Origin: DATEDA01 sp963789885
Lineage (GTDB): Bacteria > Pseudomonadota > Gammaproteobacteria > Burkholderiales > SG8-39
DNA: 64,000 bases
Direction of reading: 5' to 3'
Assembly (NCBI GenBank): GCA_963789885.1
Contig: CAWBNB010000033.1
Coordinates: 310,001 to 374,000, forward strand
Part shown: piece after piece, positions 1 through 8,493 of the stretch
Layout: every line of letters begins with the position of its first letter
Numbering within the stretch: the first letter of the stretch is position 1
Translations under genes and position numbers: made by a program
Notes under the pieces: generated by a model
What the model was told of the DNA's origin: nothing
Database searches by the model: none
The model's input: only the letters and a program-made list of their open reading frames with translations

Positions 1-2
1 GG

Positions 3-922
<920 letters not shown>

Positions 923-926
<4 letters not shown>

Positions 927-1189
927 GCGGCAGCCGCGGTGTCGTGATCCTGGCGGTCGTCCTCGCCGCCGGGTGTGCGAGCGATGCGAACCTGCGGCCC
1001 GGCGCGCAGAACCCTTCCACGGTGACGAGCTCGGTCAATCTCTCGGGCTTTCCGCCGGAGTTCAGGCGCGGGTTCAGCGACGGGTGCGCGGCCGTCCGTG
1101 CGAGCGAAACCGCGCAGCGGCCGAAGGGCGAAGCGCAGTACGTCGCAGGCTGGCAGGACGGGTTCGACTACTGCAAGCCGCGCAAGTAG
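923..1189 (+). CDS. Small putative lipoprotein translationally coupled to glrR
   Basis: This 88-aa product starts at an ATG overlapping the glrR stop. It has a short hydrophobic N terminus ending in a lipobox (LAAGC, Cys near residue 17), so it is probably a lipid-anchored periplasmic or outer-membrane protein. The mature part is short, with two further cysteines and a conserved-looking FRRGFSDGC segment and a GWQDGFDYC segment near the end. I do not recognise a named family. In enterobacteria the lipoprotein QseG lies between glrK and glrR and works with the kinase, so a lipoprotein in this operon is consistent with a role in the same envelope-sensing system. That is inference from position; the sequence is much shorter than QseG. 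Confidence 0.75.
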
Positions 1190-1198
1190 CGAGCATCG

Positions 1199-1220
1199 AG
1201 TGTCGTTTTGTAGCGACACT
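1199..1220. promoter_or_regulatory. GlrR-type enhancer site A
   Basis: A 7-bp inverted repeat (AGTGTCG / CGACACT) with an 8-nt spacer contains TGTC-N10-GACA at 1201-1218. This is the published recognition pattern of GlrR (YfhA) in enterobacteria. Its centre is about 146 bp upstream of the start predicted from the sigma-54 promoter at 1330, a normal enhancer distance. It could alternatively be read as a hairpin ending the glrR transcript, but no T-run follows. Confidence 0.65.
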
Positions 1221-1257
1221 GCGATCCAGAGCGAAATCCTATCGGATTCCTACCGGC

Positions 1258-1275
1258 CGTCGTGGCTGGGCGACA
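1258..1275. promoter_or_regulatory. GlrR-type enhancer site B
   Basis: CGTC-N10-GACA, seven of eight defined bases of the GlrR pattern, centred about 90 bp upstream of the predicted sigma-54 transcription start. Several such sites in tandem are normal for this activator family. Confidence 0.5.
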
Positions 1276-1329
1276 ATGCGTACCCGAGTCCCGGGCGCAG
1301 AGCATTGATTCCCTTCGAATTGTTGGTGC

Positions 1330-1345
1330 TGGCACGGCGGTTGCA
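1330..1345 (+). promoter_or_regulatory. Sigma-54 (RpoN) promoter
   Basis: TGGCACGGCGGTTGCA fits the -24/-12 consensus TGGCACG-N4-TTGCW at every defined position, with the GG and GC dinucleotides exactly 10 nt apart. Transcription would begin near 1356, giving a leader of about 19 nt that contains AAGGAG before the ATG at 1375. Confidence 0.85.
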
Positions 1346-1374
1346 ACCGAGTGGCTTGAAACGAAGGAGCTGCA

Positions 1375-1770
1375 ATGGTTACGACGGTGCGCACCCGGCC
1401 GCAACTGCTCGTTGCCGGCACCGTGGCCTCGGTCGCGCTGCTCGGATTGGGCGCGCTCGTCGTGCTCACCCCGGCGCGAAGCCCGGAGCGATCCGAGGCA
1501 GCATCGGCAAAGGGGCCCGATGCAGCGCCGAGGCTCGCCGGCGGTTCGTCCTGCGCGAGCTGCGGCACGGTCGAGGCGATCCGGTCCGTCGTCGTGGCGA
1601 GCGGAGCGGACGGCACGAAACGCACGGTCTATCGCATCACGGTGCGCATGGACGACGGTTCCTTCCGGACCCTGTCGCAGGCGCTGCCCCCGTCGGTGGC
1701 GGTGGGCGAAGCGGTCAGGATCACCGACGGCGCCGTAGTGAGGCCGCCGCCGCAGGACGCGAAAGGGTAA
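1375..1770 (+). CDS. Membrane-anchored protein of unknown function, predicted GlrR/sigma-54 target
   Basis: This 131-aa protein has an uncleaved-looking N-terminal membrane segment (about residues 11-31), a polar linker, then a small C-terminal domain that begins with a CASCG motif near residue 59 and continues as alternating beta-like stretches (YRITVRMDDGSFRTL). The domain resembles the tail of SlyB-like envelope proteins common in betaproteobacteria, but I cannot name a family with certainty. A good ribosome site (AAGGAG) precedes the ATG. It is the only gene between the sigma-54 promoter and a strong terminator, so it appears to be a single-gene transcript. The CxxC pair could be redox-active or bind metal; this is inference. 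Confidence 0.82.
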   Translation: MVTTVRTRPQLLVAGTVASVALLGLGALVVLTPARSPERSEAASAKGPDAAPRLAGGSSCASCGTVEAIRSVVVASGADGTKRTVYRITVRMDDGSFRTLSQALPPSVAVGEAVRITDGAVVRPPPQDAKG

Positions 1771-1817
1771 CCACGGCGCGACGCGCGCCCGGACAACAAC
1801 ACGATCACATCGTCCCC

Positions 1818-1831
1818 GGGAGAGCTCTCCC
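1818..1831. repeat. 14-bp perfect palindrome in the 3' untranslated region
   Basis: GGGAGAGCTCTCCC is a perfect palindrome between the stop codon at 1770 and the terminator. Its core (AGAGCTCTCC) recurs at 1851-1860. It could base-pair in the mRNA or be a protein site; nothing more can be said from sequence alone. Confidence 0.4.
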
Positions 1832-1864
1832 CGAGCAAGGTTCAGTTCACAGAGCTCTCCATTC

Positions 1865-1900
1865 AGGCCCGCTCCCCTCCCCGCGGGCCTTTCTTTTTTT
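1865..1900 (+). terminator. Rho-independent terminator of the sigma-54 transcript
   Basis: An 8-bp GC-rich stem (AGGCCCGC / GCGGGCCT) with a 10-nt loop is followed directly by a T-rich run (TTCTTTTTTT). It is oriented for the plus strand and sits in the convergent gap before the minus-strand gene ending at 1907. Confidence 0.88.
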
Positions 1901-1906
1901 GGCGGG

Positions 1907-2299
1907 TCAGGATCGGTGCTTCGCGAGCTCGCCGCGCAGGCGGGCGCGGAGGGCCTCCTCGGTTTCGTCGGCACCGTCCGCCGGCGAAGCGAGGAACGCT
2001 TCCAGCCCGCGAACATCCGCCCGATGCGTCTCCAGCCAGTTCAGCCGGCCGTAGATCGCCGCGCGCTGCTCGAGGAGGGCGGCGAGGTGCTGGTCGCAGC
2101 GCGCGATCGGAGTCGGGTAGCGGGTGATCTCCTCGTTCAGCCGCTTCGCCCGTTGCTCGAGATGGGCCTCGAGCTCGGCCCGGAGCGCCCGGACCTCGCC
2201 TGCACCCGCCCCGGCCACCTTCGCGCTCGAAGCCGTCGGCGCGGGTGCCATTGCGGCTACTTCGGAGTCCGGCGCCTCGTCGCCTATCCGTAGAGCCAT
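1907..2299 (-). CDS. Coiled-coil hypothetical protein
   Basis: The product is a 130-aa charged protein. The start chosen is the inner ATG at 2299 because AAAGGAG lies at the right distance before it; a longer reading to 2353 has no such site. After an Ala/Pro-rich leader of about 35 residues the sequence is almost entirely heptad-like, rich in Arg, Glu, Leu and Ala, with no signal peptide or membrane segment. It is predicted to form a long helix or coiled coil. I recognise no family. It lies downstream of thyA with a gap of about 100 bp and has its own ribosome site. Confidence 0.7.
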   Translation of the reverse strand: MALRIGDEAPDSEVAAMAPAPTASSAKVAGAGAGEVRALRAELEAHLEQRAKRLNEEITRYPTPIARCDQHLAALLEQRAAIYGRLNWLETHRADVRGLEAFLASPADGADETEEALRARLRGELAKHRS

Positions 2300-2401
2300 G
2301 AAACGTCTCCTTTCGAAATGTCCGATCCGGTAGCCGGATCTTGATAACGGCACCCCGTCCGGTCCTTGCGCGAGCCGCCGCCAGGACGGCGGATTTCGCG
2401 A

Positions 2402-3199
2402 CTAGACCGCGATCGGTGCCTTGATGGCAGGGTGCGGGTCGTAGCCTTCCAGCGTGAAATCCCCGTACTCGAAGCCGAAGATGTCCTTCACCGCCGGGTT
2501 GAGCCTGAGCCGCGGGAACGGCCGCGGCGTGCGCGTGAGCTGCTCGCGCGCCTGCTCGAGGTGGTTGAGATACAGGTGCGCATCGCCCAACGTGTGCACG
2601 AACTCGCCCGGTTTCAGGCCCGTTACCTGCGCGACCATCAGCGTCAGGAGCGCGTAGGACGCGATGTTGAACGGCACGCCGAGGAAGATGTCGGCGCTGC
2701 GCTGGTAGAGCTGGCAGGAGAGCCGCCCCTCCGCGACGTAGAACTGGAAGAGGGCGTGGCACGGCGGGAGCGCCATGCGGTCGACGTCGGCCGGATTCCA
2801 GGCGGTGACGATGTGCCGTCGCGAGTCGGGTTTGGTGCGGATCGACTCGACCACCTTCGCGATCTGGTCGATCGTGCCGCCGTTGCGGTCGGGCCAGTTG
2901 CGCCACTGATAGCCGTAGACCGGCCCGAGGTCGCCGTCCGGGCCGGCCCACTCGTCCCAGATCGTCACGCCGCGCTCCTGCAGCCAGCGCACGTTCGTGT
3001 CGCCGCGCAGGAACCAGAGCAGCTCGTAGACGATCGACTTCATGTGGAGCTTCTTCGTCGTGAGCAGCGGAAAGCGGTCGGCGAGGTCGAACCGCATCTG
3101 CCAGCCGAACACCGATCGCGTCCCGGTCCCGGTGCGGTCGCTCTTGGCGTGCCCATGCTCGAGCACGTGCCGCACGAGCTGCAGGTAGGCCGTTTCCAT
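2402..3199 (-). CDS. thyA: Thymidylate synthase
   Basis: ThyA methylates dUMP to dTMP using methylenetetrahydrofolate, in the cytoplasm. The 265-aa product matches the usual bacterial length. Visible signatures are the dUMP-binding arginine region near the start (SDRTGTGTRS), the catalytic cysteine in LPPCHA (Cys147), the RSADIFLGVPFNIASYA substrate-binding stretch and a C-terminal Ala-Val end. The ATG at 3199 gives the standard N terminus. It is followed on the same strand by the coiled-coil gene and preceded by the kinase gene after a gap of about 75 bp, so it may share a transcript with them. Confidence 0.97.
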   Translation of the reverse strand: METAYLQLVRHVLEHGHAKSDRTGTGTRSVFGWQMRFDLADRFPLLTTKKLHMKSIVYELLWFLRGDTNVRWLQERGVTIWDEWAGPDGDLGPVYGYQWRNWPDRNGGTIDQIAKVVESIRTKPDSRRHIVTAWNPADVDRMALPPCHALFQFYVAEGRLSCQLYQRSADIFLGVPFNIASYALLTLMVAQVTGLKPGEFVHTLGDAHLYLNHLEQAREQLTRTPRPFPRLRLNPAVKDIFGFEYGDFTLEGYDPHPAIKAPIAV

Positions 3200-3273
3200 C
3201 GCGGAAAGTATAGCGTCGATGCGACGGCCGCTCTTCCCCTTTGCGGGTAGGGGAAAGGCCTGCGCGCGATCCT

Positions 3274-4548
3274 TCAGTGGGCGATGAAGTTGAAGAGCTC
3301 TCTCGCCGACTGGAACCGGCCGTCCGGGCGCTTCGCGAGCAGGCGGTCGAGGATCGGCTGATAGCCGCCGAGCCGCTTCGGCAGTCGCGGAATCTGGCCG
3401 TGGACGTGCTGGTAGGCGAGCGACGAGGCGTTGTCGCCCTCGTACGGGAGCTTGCCGGTCAGCATCTCGTACAGGATCACCCCGGTGGAATAGAGATCGC
3501 CGCGCGCGTCGTGCGGCTGCCCGAGGCACTGCTCGGGGCTCATGTAGAGCGGCGTGGCCATCACCATGCCCTTCTGCGTGAGCGTGGTCGTGGCGTCGAG
3601 CTCGCGCGCGAGCCCGAAATCGAGGATCGCGAGGCGGTGGTTCGCGCGGAACATGATGTTCTGCGGCTTGAGATCGCGGTGCACGACGCCGGCGGTGTGG
3701 ACCGCGTCGAGCGCTTCGGCCATCTGCACCAGGATCTTGAGCGCGCCCATCGAGCTGATCCCCTTCTGGATGCGCTGCGAGAGATCGCCGCCGGGGAAGT
3801 ACTCCATCGCGAGCCACGGGTTGTCGGAGGCGAACCCCTGGTCGAAGATCATCACCACGTGCTCGTTCTGGATGCGCTGGATGATCTTGTACTCGCGCAC
3901 GAAGCGCGCCTGCGACTGCGGGTCGCGCGCGAGCCGGGTGTCGAGCATCTTCAGCACGAGCTGCAGGCCGTCGGCATCGCGCTCGGCGAGATACACGCGC
4001 GACATCCCGCCCTCGCCGATCTTGCGCAGCACGCGGTAGCCGGGCACGTCGGACTTGTCCGCCCCGGCCGGCTGGCCGATCTCGCCGACCTTGAGCTGCT
4101 GGGTCAGCCCGAGCGTGTCGCGCGAGATCTCGACCGACTCGATCATCGCCTCCTTGATCGCCATCGCGAGGCGGATCGGCGTGAGGTCGGGTTTCTTCAG
4201 ATAGTCGGCGGCGCCGGCCTTCACCGCCTTCACCGCCATGTCCTCGCCGCCGGTGTCGGAGAGCACCAGCGTCGGCGGCACGTGCCCTTCGGCGCGGAAC
4301 TCGGCGAGCCACTCGAGCCCGTCCGCGCCCGCGCCCGGGGCGTCGTCGAGCAGGAGCGCGTCGTACCGGCGCCAATCGAAGCCGACCGCCGGCTTGCCCT
4401 GCGCCGCGGGGTCCCAGAGCGTCAGCTCCGCGTCCGGCATCGCGGCCGCGAGATACTGGGTCACGCGGCTGCGAAACTCCGGGGAGTCGTCGATGACGAG
4501 GACGCGCATGCGCTCGGCGATAAGGTTGGCGGCGGCTCGTTCGATCAT
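3274..4548 (-). CDS. Receiver-domain Ser/Thr protein kinase fusion
   Basis: The 424-aa protein joins a response-regulator receiver (about residues 13-130; acidic pair Asp20-Asp21, phospho-acceptor Asp68 or Asp69, Lys118/119) to a Hanks-type kinase (about 170-424). The kinase motifs are complete: glycine loop GEGGMS (178-183), Lys200, HRDLKPQN (290-297), DFG (310-312) and an SPE in the activation segment. There is no membrane segment, so it is cytoplasmic. The design suggests a two-component phosphorelay input controlling Ser/Thr phosphorylation. The start at 4548 is preferred because AAGGG precedes it and because it overlaps the upstream stop (ATGA). An internal ATG at 4509 would begin directly at the receiver. 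No histidine kinase is adjacent. Confidence 0.9.
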   Translation of the reverse strand: MIERAAANLIAERMRVLVIDDSPEFRSRVTQYLAAAMPDAELTLWDPAAQGKPAVGFDWRRYDALLLDDAPGAGADGLEWLAEFRAEGHVPPTLVLSDTGGEDMAVKAVKAGAADYLKKPDLTPIRLAMAIKEAMIESVEISRDTLGLTQQLKVGEIGQPAGADKSDVPGYRVLRKIGEGGMSRVYLAERDADGLQLVLKMLDTRLARDPQSQARFVREYKIIQRIQNEHVVMIFDQGFASDNPWLAMEYFPGGDLSQRIQKGISSMGALKILVQMAEALDAVHTAGVVHRDLKPQNIMFRANHRLAILDFGLARELDATTTLTQKGMVMATPLYMSPEQCLGQPHDARGDLYSTGVILYEMLTGKLPYEGDNASSLAYQHVHGQIPRLPKRLGGYQPILDRLLAKRPDGRFQSARELFNFIAH

Positions 4549-4925
4549 AGACCCTTCCGGGGCCCCCTCTCCGGCGGGACGAGCCAAAGTGTGACGGCTA
4601 CCGCAATCGCGAAGAGGACGTACGCCACGGTAAACACCCACTCCGGCAGATCGTGGTAGAGGAGCCGGCTCACCCAGCGTCCGACGAAGCTCGGCCCCTC
4701 GGGGCCCGCGTGCCGGAGGGCGTTCTCCCACACCGTCAGCGGGCAGGCGATACCCGCGAGCGCCTCGACTGCGACGAACGCGATCGCCGCGAGATGCGCA
4801 TAGCGGAACGCACGATTGCGGACCCAGCGCCAGCCGCGCACGCCGCCGACGAGGACGAGCGCGAAGCCGAGGACGACGAAGAGGACGAACGCGAAGTGGA
4901 CGACGAGGATCGCGTCGGCGAGCAT
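4545..4925 (-). CDS. DUF2784 family membrane protein
   Basis: A 126-aa protein with about three to four transmembrane helices (roughly residues 3-27, 43-63 and 95-115). The HLAAIAFVAVEALAGIACPL region followed by WEN matches the DUF2784 family, in which the CPLT-x-x-EN motif is characteristic. Function is unknown in the family. Its stop overlaps the start of the receiver-kinase gene by four bases, so the two are translationally coupled and may act together. Confidence 0.85.
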   Translation of the reverse strand: MLADAILVVHFAFVLFVVLGFALVLVGGVRGWRWVRNRAFRYAHLAAIAFVAVEALAGIACPLTVWENALRHAGPEGPSFVGRWVSRLLYHDLPEWVFTVAYVLFAIAVAVTLWLVPPERGPRKGL

Positions 4926-4952
4926 CTGCTCGCTCGTTGCGATACGAGGGCG

Positions 4953-5798
4953 CTACGGCGTCGGCCCCGTGGCGCGCGGACGCGCCGGGTCGGCGATCCA
5001 CTCGCTCCAGGACCCCGGATACAGCCGGCTGCCGGCGAGCCCGGCGATCTCCATCGCGAGCAGGTTGTGGCAGGCGGCGACTCCCGACCCGCACGAATGC
5101 ACGACCGCCTCGGGCGCGGTCTGCCCGAGGAGCGCCCGGAACTCCTCACGGAGCCGCGCGGGCGGCTTGAACGCGCCGCCGTCGAGGTTCTCGCGGACGA
5201 AGCGGTTCAACGCGCCGGGGATGTGCCCGGCGACCGGATCGATCGGCTCGGATTCGCCGCGGTAGCGCTCGCCCGAGCGTGCATCCACGAGCCTCATTCC
5301 AGGCGCGCGGAGCCCTGCCACAACGCCTCCGGCATCGACGGCGAGCGGGCGGAGCCGCGGCTCGAACCGCGCCGCCGTCGTACGCGGCAGTTCGGCGGTG
5401 ACCGGACGCTCCTCGCGCAGCCATTTCCCGAGGCCGCCGTCGAGCACGGCGGCCGCATCGTGACCGAGCCAGCGCAGCATCCACCACAGGCGCGATGCAT
5501 TCACCCCGCCTTGCGCGTCGTAGGCGACGACCTGGGTGTCCGGCCCGACGCCGGCGGCGCCGAGCTTCGCCGCGAAGACGGCCGGATCCGGCAACGGGTG
5601 CCGGCCGTTCCGTCCCGTCGTCGGACCGGCGAGGTCCTCGTCCATGTGCATGAACCGCGCGCCCGGGACGTGCGCCTGCAGATACTCGGCGCGCCCCAGT
5701 CCGGGTTGTGCGAGATCGTGCCGGCAGTCGAAGACGACCCACCGCGGATCGTCGAGGTGCCGGGCAAGCTCGTCGGTAGTGACGAGGGTCGTGAACAT
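4953..5798 (-). CDS. sseA: 3-mercaptopyruvate / thiosulfate sulfurtransferase
   Basis: Two rhodanese domains in 281 aa (about 1-135 and 150-280). The catalytic cysteine is Cys236 in CGSGVAA, close to the CGSGVT loop typical of 3-mercaptopyruvate sulfurtransferases rather than thiosulfate-specific rhodaneses. The N-terminal domain keeps VFDCRHDL, a conserved non-catalytic feature. The enzyme transfers sulfane sulfur to acceptors such as cyanide or thiols. It is transcribed divergently from the aminotransferase gene at 5859. The ATG at 5798 has a TATAGT element only about 10 bp upstream, so the message may be nearly leaderless. Confidence 0.92.
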   Translation of the reverse strand: MFTTLVTTDELARHLDDPRWVVFDCRHDLAQPGLGRAEYLQAHVPGARFMHMDEDLAGPTTGRNGRHPLPDPAVFAAKLGAAGVGPDTQVVAYDAQGGVNASRLWWMLRWLGHDAAAVLDGGLGKWLREERPVTAELPRTTAARFEPRLRPLAVDAGGVVAGLRAPGMRLVDARSGERYRGESEPIDPVAGHIPGALNRFVRENLDGGAFKPPARLREEFRALLGQTAPEAVVHSCGSGVAACHNLLAMEIAGLAGSRLYPGSWSEWIADPARPRATGPTP

Positions 5799-5807
5799 CG
5801 CGTGCCG

Positions 5808-5831
5808 ACTATAGCAGGACCGCGCGATAAT
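5808..5831. promoter_or_regulatory. Divergent promoter elements
   Basis: The 60-bp gap holds two facing -10-like hexamers: TATAGT on the minus strand (5813-5808) for the sulfurtransferase and GATAAT on the plus strand (5826-5831) for the aminotransferase. No convincing -35 elements are visible. Confidence 0.35.
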
Positions 5832-5858
5832 CCGGCTCGGGAAGGGAAAGGGCCTGCC

Positions 5859-7208
5859 ATGAACGAGATCGCGCCGAAGAACGTCCAGGCACTCGACGTC
5901 AACCTCGAGGCGTACTGGATGCCGTTCTCCCACAACCGGTACTTCAAGCGGCATCACGAGCGCCGGTTGCTCGCCTCGGCGAAGGGCGCGTACTACACCA
6001 CCGTCGAGGGACACCGGCTCTTCGACTGTCTCTCCGGGCTGTGGTGCATCGGCCTCGGCCACGGCCACCCGCGGATCGCCGCCGCGCTCAAGGCGCAGTT
6101 CGAGACGATGGACTACAGCCCGGCGTTCCAGATGGGTAGTCCTGAGACCTTCCGTCTCGCCGAGCGCATCGCGGGGATGGCACCGGCCGGGCTGGACCAC
6201 GTGTTCTTCGTCAACTCCGGCTCCGAGGCGGTCGACACCGCGCTCAAGATCGCGCTCGCGTATCACCGCGTCCGCGGCGAAGCCGGACGCATCCGCTTCG
6301 TCGGCCGCGAGCGCGGCTATCACGGCGTCGGCTTCGGCGGGATCTCGGTCGGCGGGATGGTCGCGAACCGCAAGATGTTTCCGTCGGCCCAGCTCGTCGG
6401 CGTCGATCACCTGCCGCATACGCTGAACCTCTCCGAGATGGCGTTCTCGCGCGGGCAGCCGAAGTGGGGCGCGCATCTCGCCGACGATCTCGCGCGCATC
6501 GTCGCGCTGCACGACGCCTCGACGATCGCGGCCGTCGTGGTCGAGCCGATGCAGGGCTCGGCCGGTGTCATCGTGCCCCCGGTCGGCTATCTCGAGCGGC
6601 TGCGCGAGCTCTGCACGCAGCACGGCATCCTCCTCGTGTTCGACGAGGTGATCACCGGCTTCGGCCGCATGGGCGCGGCGTTCGCGGCCGAGCGCTTCGG
6701 CGTCGTACCCGACATGATCGTGTTCGCGAAGGGCGTCAACAACGGCGCGGTGCCGCTCGGCGGCGTGATCGTCCGCAAGGAGATCTACGAAGCGTTCATG
6801 ACCGGCCCCGAGCACCTGGTCGAGTTCTTCCATGGCTACACCTATTCCGGACATCCGATGGCGGTCGCCGCCGCACACGCGACGCTCGACGTGCTCGAGG
6901 AGGAGGGGACGTTCGCGCGGGCGCGCGCGCTCGAGCGCGTGCTCGAGGACGCGATGCACTCGCTCAAGGGCGAGCCGGGCATCCTGGACATCCGCAACCT
7001 CGGGCTCGCCGCCGCCGTCGATCTCGAGCCGATCGCGGGTCAGCCGGGCGTGCGCGCGCTCAAGGTCTTCGAGCAGGGCCTGCGGGAAGGGCAGCTCCTC
7101 CGCTTCACCGGCGACACGATCGCCGTCGGCCCGCCCTTCATCTCGACCGAGCAGGAGCTCGCCCGGATGGTCGACGGGATCCGAACCTCCATTCGCGCTG
7201 CACGGTAA
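5859..7208 (+). CDS. Class III omega-aminotransferase, probably beta-alanine--pyruvate
   Basis: This 449-aa PLP enzyme of fold type I belongs to the class III family. The PLP lysine is Lys291 in FAKGVNN, the Asp of DEVITGFGR binds the cofactor ring, and VNSGSEAVDTALK is the phosphate-binding region. The N terminus (DVNLEAYWMPFSHNRYFK) and the NNGAVPLGGV stretch are typical of beta-alanine:pyruvate transaminases, which make malonate semialdehyde. The next gene, five bases downstream, encodes an N-carbamoyl amino acid hydrolase that would supply beta-alanine from the reductive pyrimidine pathway, which supports the assignment. Other omega-amine substrates cannot be excluded. Confidence 0.88.
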   Translation: MNEIAPKNVQALDVNLEAYWMPFSHNRYFKRHHERRLLASAKGAYYTTVEGHRLFDCLSGLWCIGLGHGHPRIAAALKAQFETMDYSPAFQMGSPETFRLAERIAGMAPAGLDHVFFVNSGSEAVDTALKIALAYHRVRGEAGRIRFVGRERGYHGVGFGGISVGGMVANRKMFPSAQLVGVDHLPHTLNLSEMAFSRGQPKWGAHLADDLARIVALHDASTIAAVVVEPMQGSAGVIVPPVGYLERLRELCTQHGILLVFDEVITGFGRMGAAFAAERFGVVPDMIVFAKGVNNGAVPLGGVIVRKEIYEAFMTGPEHLVEFFHGYTYSGHPMAVAAAHATLDVLEEEGTFARARALERVLEDAMHSLKGEPGILDIRNLGLAAAVDLEPIAGQPGVRALKVFEQGLREGQLLRFTGDTIAVGPPFISTEQELARMVDGIRTSIRAAR

Positions 7209-7213
7209 CGGCC

Positions 7214-8482
7214 ATGAACGACACGACGACGCGCGAAGCGGGTCCGCTTGCCGGACTGCACATCGACGGCGACCGGTTGTGGCGGTCGCTGATGGATCTC
7301 GCGGCGATAGGTGCGACGCCCCTCGGCGGCGTGCGGCGCATCGCGCTTACCGACCTCGACCGGCAGGGGCGCGACCAGGTCGTCGCGTGGTTTCGCGCCG
7401 CCGGGCTCGAGGTGCGGGTCGATCCGATCGGCAACATCTTCGGACGCCGTCCCGGCCGCGATGCGAAGCGTCCGCCGGTGGTCGCCGGGAGCCACATCGA
7501 CACCCAGCCCTCGGGCGGGAAGTTCGACGGCAACTACGGCGTGCTCGCGGGGCTCGAGGTCGTGCGCACGCTGAACGATCGCGGCATCGCGACCGAGGCG
7601 CCGATCGAGGTCGCGGTGTGGACGAACGAGGAAGGTACGCGCTTCACGCCGGTGATGATGGGCTCGGGCGTGTTCGCGGGCGTCCACCGGCTGGAAGAAG
7701 TGCTCGTACGGACCGATCTCGAGGGCCGCTCCGTGGGCGAGGAGCTCGGGCGCATCGGTTACGCCGGGCCTGCACCGCTCGGCACGCCGGTCGGCGCGTA
7801 CTTCGAGGCGCACATCGAGCAGGGTCCGGTGCTCGAGGACACCCGCCGCACGATCGGCGTCGTCACCGGCGCGCTCGGACAGCGCTGGTACGACGTCACG
7901 GTGACCGGGATGAACGCGCACGCCGGTCCGACGCCGATGCGGCTCAGGAAGGACGCGCTGCTCGCCGCCGCCCGGCTCGTCGGCGAGGTGAACCGGATCG
8001 CGCTCGAGTTCGCACCCGACGGCCGCGGTACGGTCGGCTTCATGCAGGTCAGTCCGAATTCGCGCAACGTCGTGCCGGGCGAGGTGAAGTTCTCGGTCGA
8101 TTTCCGGCATGCGACCGACGACGGCCTCACCGGGATGGACCGGGCGCTGCGCGCGGCGAGCGAACGAGTCGCGCGGGAGACCCGCGTCGCGGTCGCCGTC
8201 ACGGAGGCCGTGTATTTCCCGCCGTGCGCGTTCGACGCCGCGTGCGTCCGCGCGGTGCGGACCGCGGCAGGCGAGCTCGGACTCTCCAACCTCGACATCG
8301 TGAGCGGTGCCGGCCACGACGCGGTCTACGTCGCACGCGTGGCGCCGGCGGCGATGATCTTCGTGCCGTGCAAGGACGGCGTCAGCCACAACGAGATCGA
8401 GGACGCGACGCCGTCGGATCTCGCGGCCGGGTGCGACGTGCTCGTGCGGGCGATGCTCGCGCGCGCCGGCGTCGCAACCTGA
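7214..8482 (+). CDS. M20-family N-carbamoyl amino acid hydrolase (beta-ureidopropionase / allantoate amidohydrolase type)
   Basis: This 422-aa zinc amidohydrolase has the first metal motif GSHIDTQPSGGKFDGNYG (His94) and the catalytic NEEG glutamates. The inserted dimerisation domain begins near FEAHIEQGPVLE, and a late metal histidine lies in GVSHNEIE. The family includes beta-ureidopropionase, L-carbamoylase and allantoate amidohydrolase, which are hard to separate by eye. Its neighbour is a beta-alanine aminotransferase, favouring N-carbamoyl-beta-alanine as substrate. Allantoate remains possible because the window has uraH, uraD and puuE but no other candidate for that step. Confidence 0.87.
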   Translation: MNDTTTREAGPLAGLHIDGDRLWRSLMDLAAIGATPLGGVRRIALTDLDRQGRDQVVAWFRAAGLEVRVDPIGNIFGRRPGRDAKRPPVVAGSHIDTQPSGGKFDGNYGVLAGLEVVRTLNDRGIATEAPIEVAVWTNEEGTRFTPVMMGSGVFAGVHRLEEVLVRTDLEGRSVGEELGRIGYAGPAPLGTPVGAYFEAHIEQGPVLEDTRRTIGVVTGALGQRWYDVTVTGMNAHAGPTPMRLRKDALLAAARLVGEVNRIALEFAPDGRGTVGFMQVSPNSRNVVPGEVKFSVDFRHATDDGLTGMDRALRAASERVARETRVAVAVTEAVYFPPCAFDAACVRAVRTAAGELGLSNLDIVSGAGHDAVYVARVAPAAMIFVPCKDGVSHNEIEDATPSDLAAGCDVLVRAMLARAGVAT

Positions 8483-8493
8483 GGGACGAGGGG

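Noticed and set aside
2366..4659. Long plus-strand open frames opposite thyA and the kinase gene
   Set aside because: Arg/Glu-rich shadow translations of high-GC coding DNA; the minus-strand frames encode recognisable proteins with complete motifs.
4653..5858. N-terminal extension of the aminotransferase frame
   Set aside because: The extension reads through the sulfurtransferase gene in antisense; the ATG at 5859 gives the family N terminus.
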